Source of the DNA: Centroberyx gerrardi
Lineage: Eukaryota; Chordata; Actinopteri; Beryciformes; Berycidae
Direction: 5' to 3'
DNA length: 64,000 nucleotides
Assembly: GCF_048128805.1 (NCBI RefSeq)
Contig: NC_136005.1
Span: 16,440,760-16,504,759 of the forward strand
This document shows, piece after piece, positions 1 to 11,887 of the stretch; positions within the stretch are counted from its first letter, which is position 1; each line of letters starts with the position of its first letter. A program made the position numbers and the translations under genes. The notes beneath the pieces are model-generated. The model was not told the origin of the DNA and searched no databases. It saw nothing but the letters and a program-made list of their open reading frames with translations.

Positions 1-908
1 ATTACATTATATTTCTGTATAAAAAAAGTTTTTGATCTTATGTCTAATTAGACTAGATCAAAATGAACAAGATCTAACTTGTTGAAATGTCTACACTTAA
101 TCATCATCAATCAAACATATTTATGGTCAATATCAACTTTAATTAAAAGTTAACATTTTCCCCTGAGGCTTTATAAAAATCTGTTTAGATTATTTTAGAA
201 AGTGTTGGGCTCTGGATTAAACTCTAAACCAATACATAATTGGATTTGGTCACCTGGGACTTGTGAGTCTTTCTGTCAAAAATGATTAAGCCTTCTGAAA
301 TCTTGTGCTTGAGTTGGTTATGTGTTCAGTAGATAGATCTTTCTAGAAATATTATGAGTTATATCTATTGTGAAGCTTCATTAGGCCAATAACTCACAAT
401 TATCTCTGTTTCATAATGGTGAATGCAACTCCTAGGTAGGCAGAAGGTTATTCTTTTATTTGGTTGGACAAAGTTAGACATAAAACAATTTTCACTGCAT
501 GTTTTACAGTCAGAAACCATGTGGGCAGTGAGGTATTAAAGTAACACATGCATAACTCATTCTTCACAGTTTGTACTCCCCTTCACAGGAGGTAATCTTA
601 CATTATGAGCTAGCAAGAGGCAACATGAGGATCATGCTTTATCAGTTATACAGAAGGAAGTGACAGAAATGAACATACTGAACATGAACAGTATGTGCTA
701 GTTAGACTGATATATAAAGTTATAAAAGGCGAGACCCATAAAGTCATGGTTTGTCTATGTCACAGACTTTTGCATGTGCATGTACACGTGCACATGTGTG
801 TGAGCATGTGTGTGTGTGTGCCTGTTTATAGATGTGTGTACAAGGAGTTGATCTGTAGCAGATTAGCATCTTAACAATTTAACACACAAACAGCCGGCCA
901 GACAGACA

Positions 909-948
<40 letters not shown>

Positions 949-1365
949 CTAAATTCATGTCCCACAAAGTCAGAATGACCTGTGATGATCAGAGCTTTTA
1001 TAGTAGAATCCTGCTTGAAATTGAGTTTCTTGGATTGTGCTACAAAACGGTAAAAAGGCTTCTTTTCAGACATCCATAAATTCTTGAAAAAAAACTTGAA
1101 ATTTGTATTATTTACAGAAAGATTTTTTTGTATTGTAATTCATATACTGGTAATTTTACAGATGTTATTGCTACATTACAGTTGTTTGCTTTGAGAGACG
1201 ATCCCAATACTTTGTTAAACAAATATCAGTTACAAAATGAATGCAACATATTATGTAATGAAAATAGTTCTGAGGATTTATACATGACTTACTAATAATG
1301 AATTTCTTTTCCCTTGACTGCCCCTCTCCTCCCTCCCTGTATCCCTCACCATTTCTTTCCTTCAG
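1..1365. other. Upstream flank of nrl, no gene seen
   Basis: AT-rich flank with a short TG tract near 797-820 and a (CA)n microsatellite at 910-945. A pyrimidine-rich tract ending in CAG at 1363-1365 looks like a splice acceptor, so an untranslated nrl exon probably begins at 1366 and runs into the coding exon. I see no protein-coding gene here; the short open frames are low-complexity or unsupported. Confidence 0.5.
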
Positions 1366-1557
1366 GACAAGGGAGAAAGAGACAAGGGCACGGGGACACA
1401 CGATTTCTCACGGAGGAAACTCACCACTCAGTCCTTTTCCTGACATCACTACTGCTGTCGTCTATGAGCTGCACTAAGACAGAAGAGTGGATTTGCAAAC
1501 AATCCTGACATACGGAAAAGCCCTGCTGAACCTCAGTTTGCCCCAGCAACAGACACC

Positions 1558-3958
1558 ATGTCGTCTCCTTCCCTCCCGATGCCTTCTCTCCCCCCAAGTC
1601 CTCTGGCCATGGAGTACCTAAATGACTTTGATCTCCTCAAATTTGAGGTGAAATCTGACACTCCTCCGCTCCCTCCTCCCTGTACGTACCCCAAATCTGG
1701 CCTCCCCCACGACCCCTCCAGCTCTCCGTACACCGGCCACCCTCCCCAGGACTCCAGTTTGAGCTCCAGCCCATACAACTCTCTGCCACCGTCGCCGACG
1801 CTCAGCGACGCCCACCCGCCGCCTTCGGGCTCTTCCTCCCTTTCTTCGTCATCCTCCTCCATCTCCTTCCCCCTCTCCATCTCCAACAGCTTCACCTCCG
1901 GCATCAGCTCCGGCTCTCAGGGGAACGTGGAGGGCAGCCCGGCCCACGGCGGGCCTCAGGGGCCCAACCCCGCCTCGCTGGAGGACCTGATCTGGCTGGC
2001 GGCGCTGCAGCAGCAGTTTGGGGGTGAAGTGACGGGACCTGCGTCGTTGCTGGGGGCCTTGGGAGGGGGGCCAGAGCGAGGAGACAGAGAGAGGGGGCCG
2101 GTCAACAGCTTCCTGGGTTGTGAGGATGCTGTGGAGGCTTTACTCAACTCTGCTGCTGCAGCTGTCAGCTCACAGGTAAAAGTCTGTCTTATCTTCCCTG
2201 TGTAACGGTTATGGTTTGTCTGTCTTTTACAGAGTCTTGTCATGAAAGAGATGAAAGCGTCTCTAACTCTCTCTGCTTCTTCAACACTGTCTGTCTCTCC
2301 TCCCTTCCAGTTTCCAGTCCTGTCTCAGAGCTCCAGCAGTAACCTGGGGGACTCCGGCAGCGACAGCGGAGGTGACATCTCCTGCGCCAAGGGGCCGGAC
2401 ATGTGCCATCGCCCGCTCGTCTTCCTCTCATCCGCTCCCCCCTCGCTGCCCAACGGTGCCCCCGCCTCAGCACCCTACCCACAGCCACCCAGCCCCCAGG
2501 GCCGACTCCATCACCATCAGCATCACCATCATCAGCATCACCCGCACCACCCCATGCATGGCCATCATCACCATCATCATCACCTCCAAGTCAGTCAAGT
2601 AGACAGGGCAAAACAGCCATGCTTAGCACAGTGTGTATCAAAAAAGACTGGGTGGGAGGGGCAGTTTGGTTTGGTCACAATGACGATACTGAACAGAAAG
2701 TGTAAAATAAAACATGGGAGGTTAAAGGAGTGCAGATTGACATATAGAACGATAGCAGAAGTAAAGAGAAAAGAGTGGCACATGTAGCCTGGGAGGGTTG
2801 AGAGGGAGGAGAGAGGGATCATGCAGTGAAGGATTAGGATTAGGACATTAGAACATGGTTATGAATGTCTGTGTCTATCCTAAGTATCACCTGTTGGATT
2901 GGTCTCTGAATTGCAATGATAAGTGCCGCTACATCTTTGTCTTTGTCTTTAAAGCCACAATATGTTTTTCTTCCCTATGTAAATTATGGGTTTATTAGAT
3001 ATTCATAGATTATTGAGGGAATCTACTACTATCTACTACCATTTATACACACAGTCTACTTGCTGATGGAGATTTATGTCAACTTCAGATTCCCCTGTAC
3101 TTCAAAACACTTCCACATGAGTGCTATTATGGGCTTTTAATGTTTGTTCATATAAATACTTTTCTGTCAGTGGCTCTCAACCTTTGACCGAGTTGGCTAA
3201 ATAATTACCTCAAAACTAAAATGTTAAATGTACTTTGGGAAACACTACTAATATAAACTATGCAGTCTAGGATGCTCAATTCTGAATGGATTTTTAATTG
3301 GTAATTAAGCGCTCCTCTGTTATCTATGTCTGTTTTCTCTGGTGTATCAAGAAGTCTGGATGGATTTCTCGATGCAGTATGTGGAGCACAGTGTGAGCTT
3401 ATGATAATATCTGCTATTATTGCCGTGCATAATCCTGATCACTGTCACCCACACTTAGTCAGATTACATGACAGATTATGGACATGTGGTGCCGAAATGT
3501 GCCCCCTGACAGCACACAGCGTGCTCACACACCACATACACATCACATGTACAAAAGCCGAAATGCAAACATCTTTCTTTGTCTGAATCTGTTCTTGTAT
3601 ACATCCTCTATCAGAAATGCCACCTCATACTCATCCATATACTCCAGTGTTTATCAATTTTAGCATGTGTCTCGTGGCCAATTAACATTTTGAAATAACA
3701 AATTCCCTGTGTGTTTTTTTTCTCTCTCCATCTGTTTAGCAGTGTGGGGTGGATGAGCGCTTCTCTGATGAGCAGCTCGTGAGCCTGTCAGTGCGGGAGC
3801 TGAACCGACACCTGCGTGGAGTGAGTAAGGACGAGGTGGTGCGCCTGAAGCAGAAGCGCCGCACACTAAAGAACCGCGGCTATGCCCAGTCCTGCCGCTA
3901 CAAGCGCTTACAGCACCGCCACGCTTTGGAGTCTGAGAAACACGTGCTCACACAACAG

Positions 3959-3998
<40 letters not shown>

Positions 3999-4634
3999 TT
4001 GTGCTGTGACCCTCACTGACTACATTCATTCCCTAACCCCCAACTCTAACCTTAACCCTATCCATTACATGCCTATCCTCAACTCTTACCCAACCCCAAA
4101 CCCAATCCTAAATCTAATCTTAACCCTAAACACAAGTACCAAGCCTAAAATATCCCTTTAAAGGAGCAGGGACTGGCAAAATGTCCTCACTTTGGAGGAT
4201 TTTCCTATTATTTCTGTCCTCGGGAGGGACTGCTCCTCAAAAGCCCTCATAGAAATACAAGAACAGACACACACACCATTACTTGCCAGTATCTGACATT
4301 CTGAAATTCCTACTCAACTCCATTTGATCACAGAAAAACAAAATAAGCATCAAATCACATTCTTAACAATACTTGGCATAAACAATATGTGAACATCTTT
4401 TGGACAAGAGTTGCACACTGTGGCATATCTCAGTGAGCACAAAGTCATCATCGACATCTCACTTTTCCTCCTCAGTTGGAACAGCTACAGTGTGAGCTGA
4501 CTCGAGTGCTGAGGGAGCGAGACGCCTACAAGGCTCGCTACGAGAAGCTGATCAGCACAAACCACGGCGCCAGCGATGCTCCGCCGGCCCGCACCAACAA
4601 CCCACCTTCCCCACCCCCCGACTACTTTCTCTGA
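1558..4634 (+). CDS. nrl: Neural retina leucine zipper (large Maf family bZIP) transcription factor
   Basis: Coding exons are 1558-2175, 2311-2589, 3740-3958 and 4476-4634, all introns phase 0, giving about 424 aa. The N-terminus carries the Maf/NRL activation motif [33 protein letters not shown] matches the NRL-specific LEELYWLATLQQQ region rather than MafA/B. Exon 2 encodes a run of histidines. Exon 3 has the extended homology region ([20 protein letters not shown]) and the basic region [17 protein letters not shown] at about residues 339-355; exon 4 completes the leucine zipper and ends PDYFL. In vertebrates NRL drives rod photoreceptor genes with CRX by binding MARE sites in the nucleus. 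The protein is much longer than mammalian NRL (237 aa) because of Ser/Pro-rich and His-rich segments. Exon 3 could also start 3 bases later (NAGNAG acceptor). The ATG at 1558 is followed by another at codon 8, closer to the mammalian start. Confidence 0.93.
2505..2586 (+). repeat. His-codon (CAY) repeat inside nrl exon 2
   Basis: Interrupted CAT/CAC/CAG tract coding a His-rich segment with a few Gln, Pro and Gly residues, ending at the exon donor. Large Maf proteins also carry His repeats at a comparable place, so the tract is expected in kind, but it is likely to vary in length. Confidence 0.85.
3959..4275 (+). repeat. CA microsatellite followed by degenerate telomere-like CCCTAA repeat
   Basis: Starts with (CA)n directly behind the nrl exon 3 donor (about 3960-3993). 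From about 4030 to 4140 it becomes degenerate units of the type CCCTAACC, TTAACCCT and ACCCAACC, followed by a unique-looking tail containing GGCAAAATGTCCTCACTTTG. The arrangement resembles an interspersed fish repeat associated with CA tracts. It lies in nrl intron 3. Confidence 0.6.
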
Positions 4635-4769
4635 GTTCACCTGGAGGGAAGGACAGGAGATAACAAAGAGAGGGATGAAAAGAGGAGGCCAGCCTAAATG
4701 GAGCAATCAATGATGAGTAATCGGACTTGGGGAAGAAAGCAAAGGAGGGTGATGCGTATGCGTGTGTGC

Positions 4770-4824
<55 letters not shown>

Positions 4825-6080
4825 GGAGAGAAAGAGAGAGAGAGAGAGAGGAGAGAGAGAGATTGGCAGGCAGTTTTGGGGTTATACAACTGTGAAATCC
4901 ACCCCCTGAGTAATCATGGGGAAATTGACTGTTAATTCATAGGGTTAGATTCAGCTCTAGGTTGCTTCATGGACTCAGTTTTACTTCACTGCGAAGTTGA
5001 TAGCAGCACAAAGACTGGGTGCGAGGTCTTTGAGATCTACCTTGTTCTGGTAATATCAGCGCGATGGTGGAGAAAACAGCCTGTGGCCCGAGACCATCAA
5101 AATGAATCATGTGAAATCCAATGCTTTGTCTTGCATTAACACTATCATTCGTCCCTAACACTGCTGAGCATATTATCTATGAAGATATTCAGTAAAAATG
5201 ATGATATACCTGATATACCTGAAATTTGCTCTCCAAATGAGTGGTTGAGTCGAGGCCCAAAATGTAGTTTTTTGTTTTTTTTTATATAAGCTGCTAACAA
5301 TGCAGAGGTCTGAGTAGTGCAGTGGTGCTGGATGTGAAGTGGTATGGGCTTGGATAAAGTATCCATGGCATGCAGTTGTATTTGCCAGCTAATATTTCAC
5401 AGTTGCCTACCAAGGAGTTTAAGCTCACCAAGACTTGTTATTCTTTGTAAGATGAATAATCATAGATTAAAGAATGTACAAGGATACTTTTCCTGGGAGT
5501 ATTCCAGTGATTGTGCTAAATGAATGATGGAATTATGCTCTTGTGTTTAGCAAAGATACATCTTGAAAAAAAAAAAATGCTGAGAAATCCACACTTTGCT
5601 AGTTGGAAAATACTTGCAGTGTGCTATCTGTGACTGATGTTTTGTTCAATAACAAGAGGTTAAATTTGCTGTCAGTGACGGCTCCACAATCAAAAATGGG
5701 TCCTACATGCAAAGACGTGGAGCTGGCAGTGTGTTTACTAAAGCTATGGTGAAAGAGATTTAGACAAAGAAACCCAACGCAACAGGCAAAAGAGTGTGGC
5801 ATGATTTGTGTGATTGTGTCCTGTTCTCAAGCCTAGAGAAACTATTTTGGGTAATAATGAACACCTCTCTGACAAGGATGATCACCATGATGCAACATGC
5901 AGCACCACAGAGCTGGTCACTGTGGACTTGGATACTGTGGACTTGGATACAAAGAAAAGGTGCAGGGATAAAATGCAAAAAAAAACTCTTCATGGAGGAC
6001 ATCTTCTTAACTGTCCCATGAAAACGTTGCCAGGGTACATGCATTAGAGCTATTTATTTTGTTTGGGTGTAGGTAAAATA
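4635..6080 (+). other. nrl 3' untranslated region and flank
   Basis: No coding sequence. The stretch starts with the nrl 3' UTR and includes a TG/GA microsatellite (about 4770-4862) and a 16-bp tandem duplication at about 5919-5950. The first convincing AATAAA downstream of the nrl stop is at 6077-6082, so the 3' UTR may be about 1.4 kb long. The exact cleavage site cannot be told from sequence alone. Confidence 0.45.
4770..4862 (+). repeat. Compound (TG)n(GA)n microsatellite
   Basis: An uninterrupted TG tract switches directly into a GA tract at about 4810. Polypurine on the + strand. Inside the probable nrl 3' UTR. Confidence 0.95.
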
Positions 6081-6082
6081 AA

Positions 6083-6877
6083 TTGATCTATTTGTTTTAT
6101 TTATTCACTTATTTATTCACAGTATTTATTCATTGTTTATTTATGTACCAATTCTAATTATTTTACTGGTTTATCATTTTATTCCATCAAGCTTAGTGTG
6201 TATTTTTACTTTCCCACAGTTTATTATTTTATCCAATTATGATTAGAATTAACATTATTACAATCATTATGGCCATTATTATGGTTTCATGCTCCTATTG
6301 TAGTGTGGTTTCATATGCATTATGAAATAAACAAAATACTTTACCATCACTGGCATGCTGTAATGTGTTTCTTGTATTGCGTGTACACAGGCTTTGCCCT
6401 CACCTCTTTTTCATTCCCTTCTCTGAGCATCACCTCGGTTTCAGTCTTCTGCAGGCCTTTTGTCTTTCCCTCACCCTGTAGCCCCATCCCCTCTTCCATC
6501 TCTCTCTCTATCTCTGTCCCTCTATAGTGAGGCAGTGACCCTGGGTGTGTGCTGTTTGGGATGACCTCACCTTCAGCTCTACCTCCCTCTCTGTGTCTCT
6601 CGCTCTCTCTCTGGCCGGTATAATAGGGGCAGGATTAGGGCTATAATAGCGCCCTGACTGCTCACTGCCGGAGTCCATTGTGGCATTGTGTGGGAGGGAC
6701 GCACCGCCGCTCCGCTCACTCACGGCCACACTCACATTCTGACAGAAAAAACACAGGCCCAAATACACTCCTTGGACACATAAATAGAAAATGACTTAAT
6801 TTAACAAATGTAAATTAACAGTGACTCAAAAGATCATCTGTGTGTCACGTGGCTGAATGCTCTCTTCAAAAGGATAC

Positions 6878-6922
<45 letters not shown>

Positions 6923-7017
6923 ATTTGAGAGAAAGTGAGACCTCTGCTGTAGGTTGTCATGCCTCTTTCTGCCCACGGGAATACCCAGATGACACATTTA
7001 AAACATGTATTCCCCTT

Positions 7018-7077
<60 letters not shown>

Positions 7078-7505
7078 GAAGTCAGGAAAAGAGTTGTGTT
7101 ATGCTGCGCCCTAGCGGTGGAATCCATATCGTCTGCATCTTCCAAAAGTCAATTAGAGCCGCATGAAATTGAGGATCTTATTGCTGCGCGCGCTTCACCG
7201 GCTCTACTTTCACTCCCGTTGGCCGTGCTTTGCTTTTCAAGGCATTGCTATTGTCTGAGCTGGATGGCGTTGTACGTGTAGAAAATACAACGCGTGTTTC
7301 CTGAGGGGAGCCCATCTCATCTGCAGAAACTAAAACCTGGAGAGCGTCACGCACCAAGTCAGTGAGTCATGAACACACTCTCAGTTTGGAGAGCGGTGAT
7401 TGTACGGCACCGACTGCAGAACTGGACTGGGGCCCGACACTTTATCAATCTTTAGTATGGTGGAAGGAGAAGTGTGTAGGTAGCAGCAGCCTGTTCTGCG
7501 CGCGG

Positions 7506-7564
<59 letters not shown>

Positions 7565-7700
7565 GGAGAGGGAAAAAAGAGAGAGAGAGGAAGACAGAAA
7601 CAAGAGAGTGAGGGGGAGAGGGAGAGTGCATGTGTGTGACCGAGGAAAAAGATAGAGATATAGAGAGAAAGGAGAGAGTGTGTGTGACAGAGAGATACAC

Positions 7701-7784
<84 letters not shown>

Positions 7785-7818
7785 TGCTTACTCTGTAGTT
7801 GCCGTGCGCCGTGTGACA
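6083..7818. other. nrl-rem2 intergenic region with dense microsatellites and probable rem2 leader exon
   Basis: Contains (GA)n at about 6883-6919, (CA)n at 7021-7074, a TG-to-GA compound tract at about 7508-7571, and a long (GA)n at about 7703-7781. A splice donor (CAG followed by GTGAGA) follows at 7819/7820. A matching acceptor lies just before the rem2 ATG, so the bases before 7820 are probably the untranslated first exon of rem2, and the GA tract may be transcribed. A GGATTAG motif near 6636 resembles an OTX/CRX core, but a single short match proves nothing. Confidence 0.5.
7703..7781 (+). repeat. Long (GA)n polypurine microsatellite next to the rem2 leader
   Basis: About 80 bases of GA with one AAAG interruption near the start, ending 38 bases before the predicted rem2 leader donor. 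Long GA tracts near promoters can bind GAGA-type factors or form triplex DNA. Here only the tract and its position are seen. Confidence 0.95.
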
Positions 7819-7943
7819 GGTGAGAGATCATACCGGCTGTGAGGTCGAGCTGGTCGGGTTGATACAGTGGATGGGCGGGTAAACACTTGGGTGTCTCTGT
7901 TTCTGTTCAGTCTTTATCCTGATCGGTGTGTTTCAGATTGCAG

Positions 7944-10900
7944 ATGCCGACAGATGTGCCCGAAGACAGGAGCAACAACGAGGAAACACCGACCAAGGTA
8001 GGCTGTTCAGGCTGCTCGAGCTGTGGCAAATAGCTCTAATACTTGATGTCCGCATTATATTCAATTAGCCAATCAGCTTTGAGGCATTTGATTGATGTGT
8101 GTGTTTGATGTGCTAATTGTCAGTTAAATGAAGGAAATGACTAGCCTGCAATTTAAGAAGAAAAAAAAAACAGTTTTTCTGCAGCTGTGTCACGATGTGT
8201 GTGTGTGTGTGTGTGTGTATGTGTTGGGGAGGTGATGGGGTGACAAGCACGACAAAAGGAGATGTTTCCCATTTTAACTACAAAATGCAACTCCTCCCTC
8301 TTTCTGTGATGAGCTGCTTCACATTGATTATTGCTCTGCCTTTACAACACAAATGAGATTTGACTGAGCACCTCAAGTCACATTCTGCCAGATCAAAGAT
8401 CACATAGATCCAACATGGCTCTGGGTCACAGTAATCAAGCTTTGGGTTCTGTCTTTTTTGTTATATGAGCACTACCATATCTGAATAATGATAGTGGTTC
8501 ATTAAGTCCATGGTATGCAATATAATAATGTTCCCCTCTCCTCCAGTGTGACAGCATGACTCTGTCCAGTACCCCAACTGTTCGCAGAGGGAGCACTCCT
8601 CTGCCAATTAAGCACCAGCTCAGACGAGAGGAAGCTGTCCATGATGACTGTGATTGGACATTAGGGGCGGCTGGACCTTCTCCTCCGCCAATTAGCTTCA
8701 GCCCGGCGGTGGATGACACTCTGACCGGAGCGGCGGAGGGCCGGCCTGACGGGCCATTACGGATCGCCCTGCTGGGGCAGAACGGGGTGGGAAAGTCATC
8801 TCTGGCCATCACCCTCGCCGGGGATATGGACAGGACTGCGTCCGTGGATTCTGAGGGTACAAAGCTGTATGTGTGTATGTGTGTTTGAGTGTAACGATGT
8901 AACATCATGCAGAGCAGTATTATAGTGTTGCAGTGAAGAGACTGTCCATTTTGCAGTGCACAGCAGGTAAATAAATCACAGCACCCATCTCCCATCTGAG
9001 AGCTAACGGCTGCTCTCCCTGTTCCTAGGGGAGGGCTATGTTCGCACAGTCACCGTGGATGAGGAGGAGAGCATCATCATTATCTATGACAACTGGAGAC
9101 AGGTGAGCCAAACAACCCCTCAGCACCTCAGTTCCCACACTCCCTGCTCCCTCATTAGGCCACCGAGCCCTCTCTCCACCTATATATGCTCAGCCGCCTT
9201 GACACCGAGCTACTTTTGTCATTTCGATATGGCGTGTACATGTTTGTTCATCTCGTTTAGTCACAGTGTTGCTGGTCTATCTCTGTCTGCAGACACGCTG
9301 GGGAAATATTACCAGGGTTTCTGCCTGAGTCCCCTTTGTGAACAGTAATTGATTGATATGATAATCTGTAAACAAGGAATACAGATACAGACACAAATAA
9401 TACAGTACAGGGAATGAGATGAAGGGAAGAAAATGATTCAAAGGAAAGGGGTGAAACACAAATTAGGTAAAAAAAAAAAAAAAGACAAGATACATACTGT
9501 GTACAGTATATTTTAAATGCATAGATATGTATTCATAGTGTATTTGTTGAGGAAATTGCATTTGTTTGCTGGACTTGAAGGCACCAACACAAAAACTGAT
9601 GCAAAGCTCAGAGAAACGCTATAAAGAAAGAGCGAAATAAATCTGTCGTCATATAAGTCAGCAACAGATGATAATTTAACTGTTTTGTGCATCTGCATCT
9701 GGCTGCAGAAAGCTCATTATCAGGTTGTTTTCCACACATTTCCGTCTTATCCCTTGGGCTCAGTTCAGAAGCATCTGTGTGTGTGGATGTGAGAGAGAGC
9801 TGCCCACAGAGCAGATGTGCCAAATGACTGCATTATCTCATTATTCATGTTTCTGATTTGGGAGGATGTTTGGAAACACAGCATACACACCCTCTTGACA
9901 CAATATGTCTTTTTGATGTAAGCATTTTTGTGTGTTAACTGTTTCTATAAATAGTTCTCTTTGCTGTGAGAGAGGTTGTAACGGTCGCCTTACAAGGGAT
10001 GTGCTCATATTCTCGTAGTATTGTGCTCTATCTCTATCATTAGGCTTTGGTCTGTGCTCAGTTTCCCATCTAGATTCAATTCAAATTGAATGAAAAGCAC
10101 CAAGGTAGCGCTCCCTTTAGACTGGCTGAAGGATTCAGTCAAGGATATGTACGCTCTGAGGATTGTATCTGTGTGTGCTATTTGGAGAGGATGGATGTTT
10201 GCTCTCTGCATGTGTCACCAGGTAGTTGAGGTGAATTGTAGTCGCCGCTATGCACAGTAGTAATTTGTCTCTAAACCACAGGGCATTTTAGATAGAGCAG
10301 TCAATTGTCTACTGTCACACCAGGCTGCTCTTCCACCTTTATACTGCATGCAAGACAACAATATTTCTGAGAACAGTGGAAAGTAAACCTGTCCAAATGC
10401 TCATGAGTTTCTCTGGCAGTTTTTTTTTTACGACCATGGTGTGTTTACAGTCCGAAATGAAGGTGTTGACTTGTCCATCACTCTCCATGCTTCCCAGCAA
10501 CACTGAAGTATGATGATGTTAACGCACAAACCTTTCTGACCTGTGGTTGCAAGTGATTTAGAAAGTGTGGCAATGTGTTCACTGGTAACACAGGCCACTG
10601 AGGTCTACAATGACAGCAGGTTTAGACATTGGTTTTCTTATGCACAAAGCCAAGTATCAGAGCTTTCCCTCCTCTCCCCACCTCCTTTCAAGTTTTATCA
10701 TACGGCTGTGATTCTCTCTCCGTCCCTCAGGACCTGTCGGCTCTGCAGTGTGAGGTGTGTGTTCTGGTGTTTTCAGTGACAGACAGGCGCAGTTTCCACC
10801 GCACCGCTCAACTCCGACTTCTCTTGAGGGAGACTCAGCCCCAAACTCCCATCATCCTCGTCGGTAACAAGAGTGACCTGGTCCGCTCACGTGAGGTCAC

Positions 10901-11843
10901 CTATCAAGGTAAGACGATGCTGTGTTGATGCTTTCACTCCCCTATTGTCCTCTTTTTTTCTTACACGTTTGATGCCTCCCACCATTGTTGTGCTCCTGTC
11001 ATCTCCACAGTGGGTGTTGACATTTTCAGCTGTGTATCTCCGTAGGGAACCTTGATGTAGGGTGAAATATAAATATATATGGGGAAATGTAAATGGCACA
11101 GCGTTTCAGCTCCACCACAGTGTGGGAGTACGAAGGGAGTAACAATTATAGTTGAAAGCAGGAAAGCCACATTCACTGTGAGGGCACTCCATGTCCATAT
11201 TCATCCAATTTTACCAATACACAGGATCTGGTGTGAGTATCCATTGTACTATTCAATCAGGATGAGCACCTACATAGAAAAGACCACATGCATAGTACTT
11301 TCCCTCCAAACTTAAAGCAGATTTGAAGCCTGTTTACACAACAAAACATGTAGACCTTTGGCTATAGGGGCTCTCGACTGTAACTGGAGTGTAATATCTT
11401 CACTTTGGTGAGGTGGTTTTTGGAGATAAAAATGATGTGCCATCCTTGCTACTAACTTGCTTCAAGTTCTCCTAGCAAACGCAAACCCCTCACCTCTCCT
11501 GTTTTCACTTTCTGTCTCTTTCTCATCTGTCTCTCCCCCTCTGATATGTTCTCATTGGCTAGCCATGACTTGTCTTTGTGCTCCAGAGCGTCGCACCTGA
11601 GGATTTTTAGATCGTCTTTCCATGTCTGTTAATGACGGTTAATATCTTAAACCTTAACTGCTTAATGCTCTTAAAAAAATAAAATCTAACCATCTATCAG
11701 AGATAATTGTGTAATCTTTAATTGACAAATGAGGTTTTAATTAGAGCTAATTAAGAGAATTGAACTGCCTCTAGCCGTTTTTCACCCTTTTGTTTCACCC
11801 CCTTCGTGGCTTCTTTAACTTGTATTAGCGTTGCACACTGGGT

Positions 11844-11887
<44 letters not shown>

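Noticed and set aside
783-794. CACGTG in TACACGTGCACATG upstream of nrl
   Set aside because: Embedded in alternating purine-pyrimidine sequence next to a TG tract, so a chance match is likely.
1533-2488. Open frames of 65-123 aa antisense to nrl exons 1 and 2
   Set aside because: Compositional shadows of the Ser/Pro- and His-rich nrl codons; no homology.
7445-7842. Several overlapping frames rich in SLSLSL, HTHTHT or ERERER
   Set aside because: Direct translations of GA and TG microsatellites in the rem2 upstream region.
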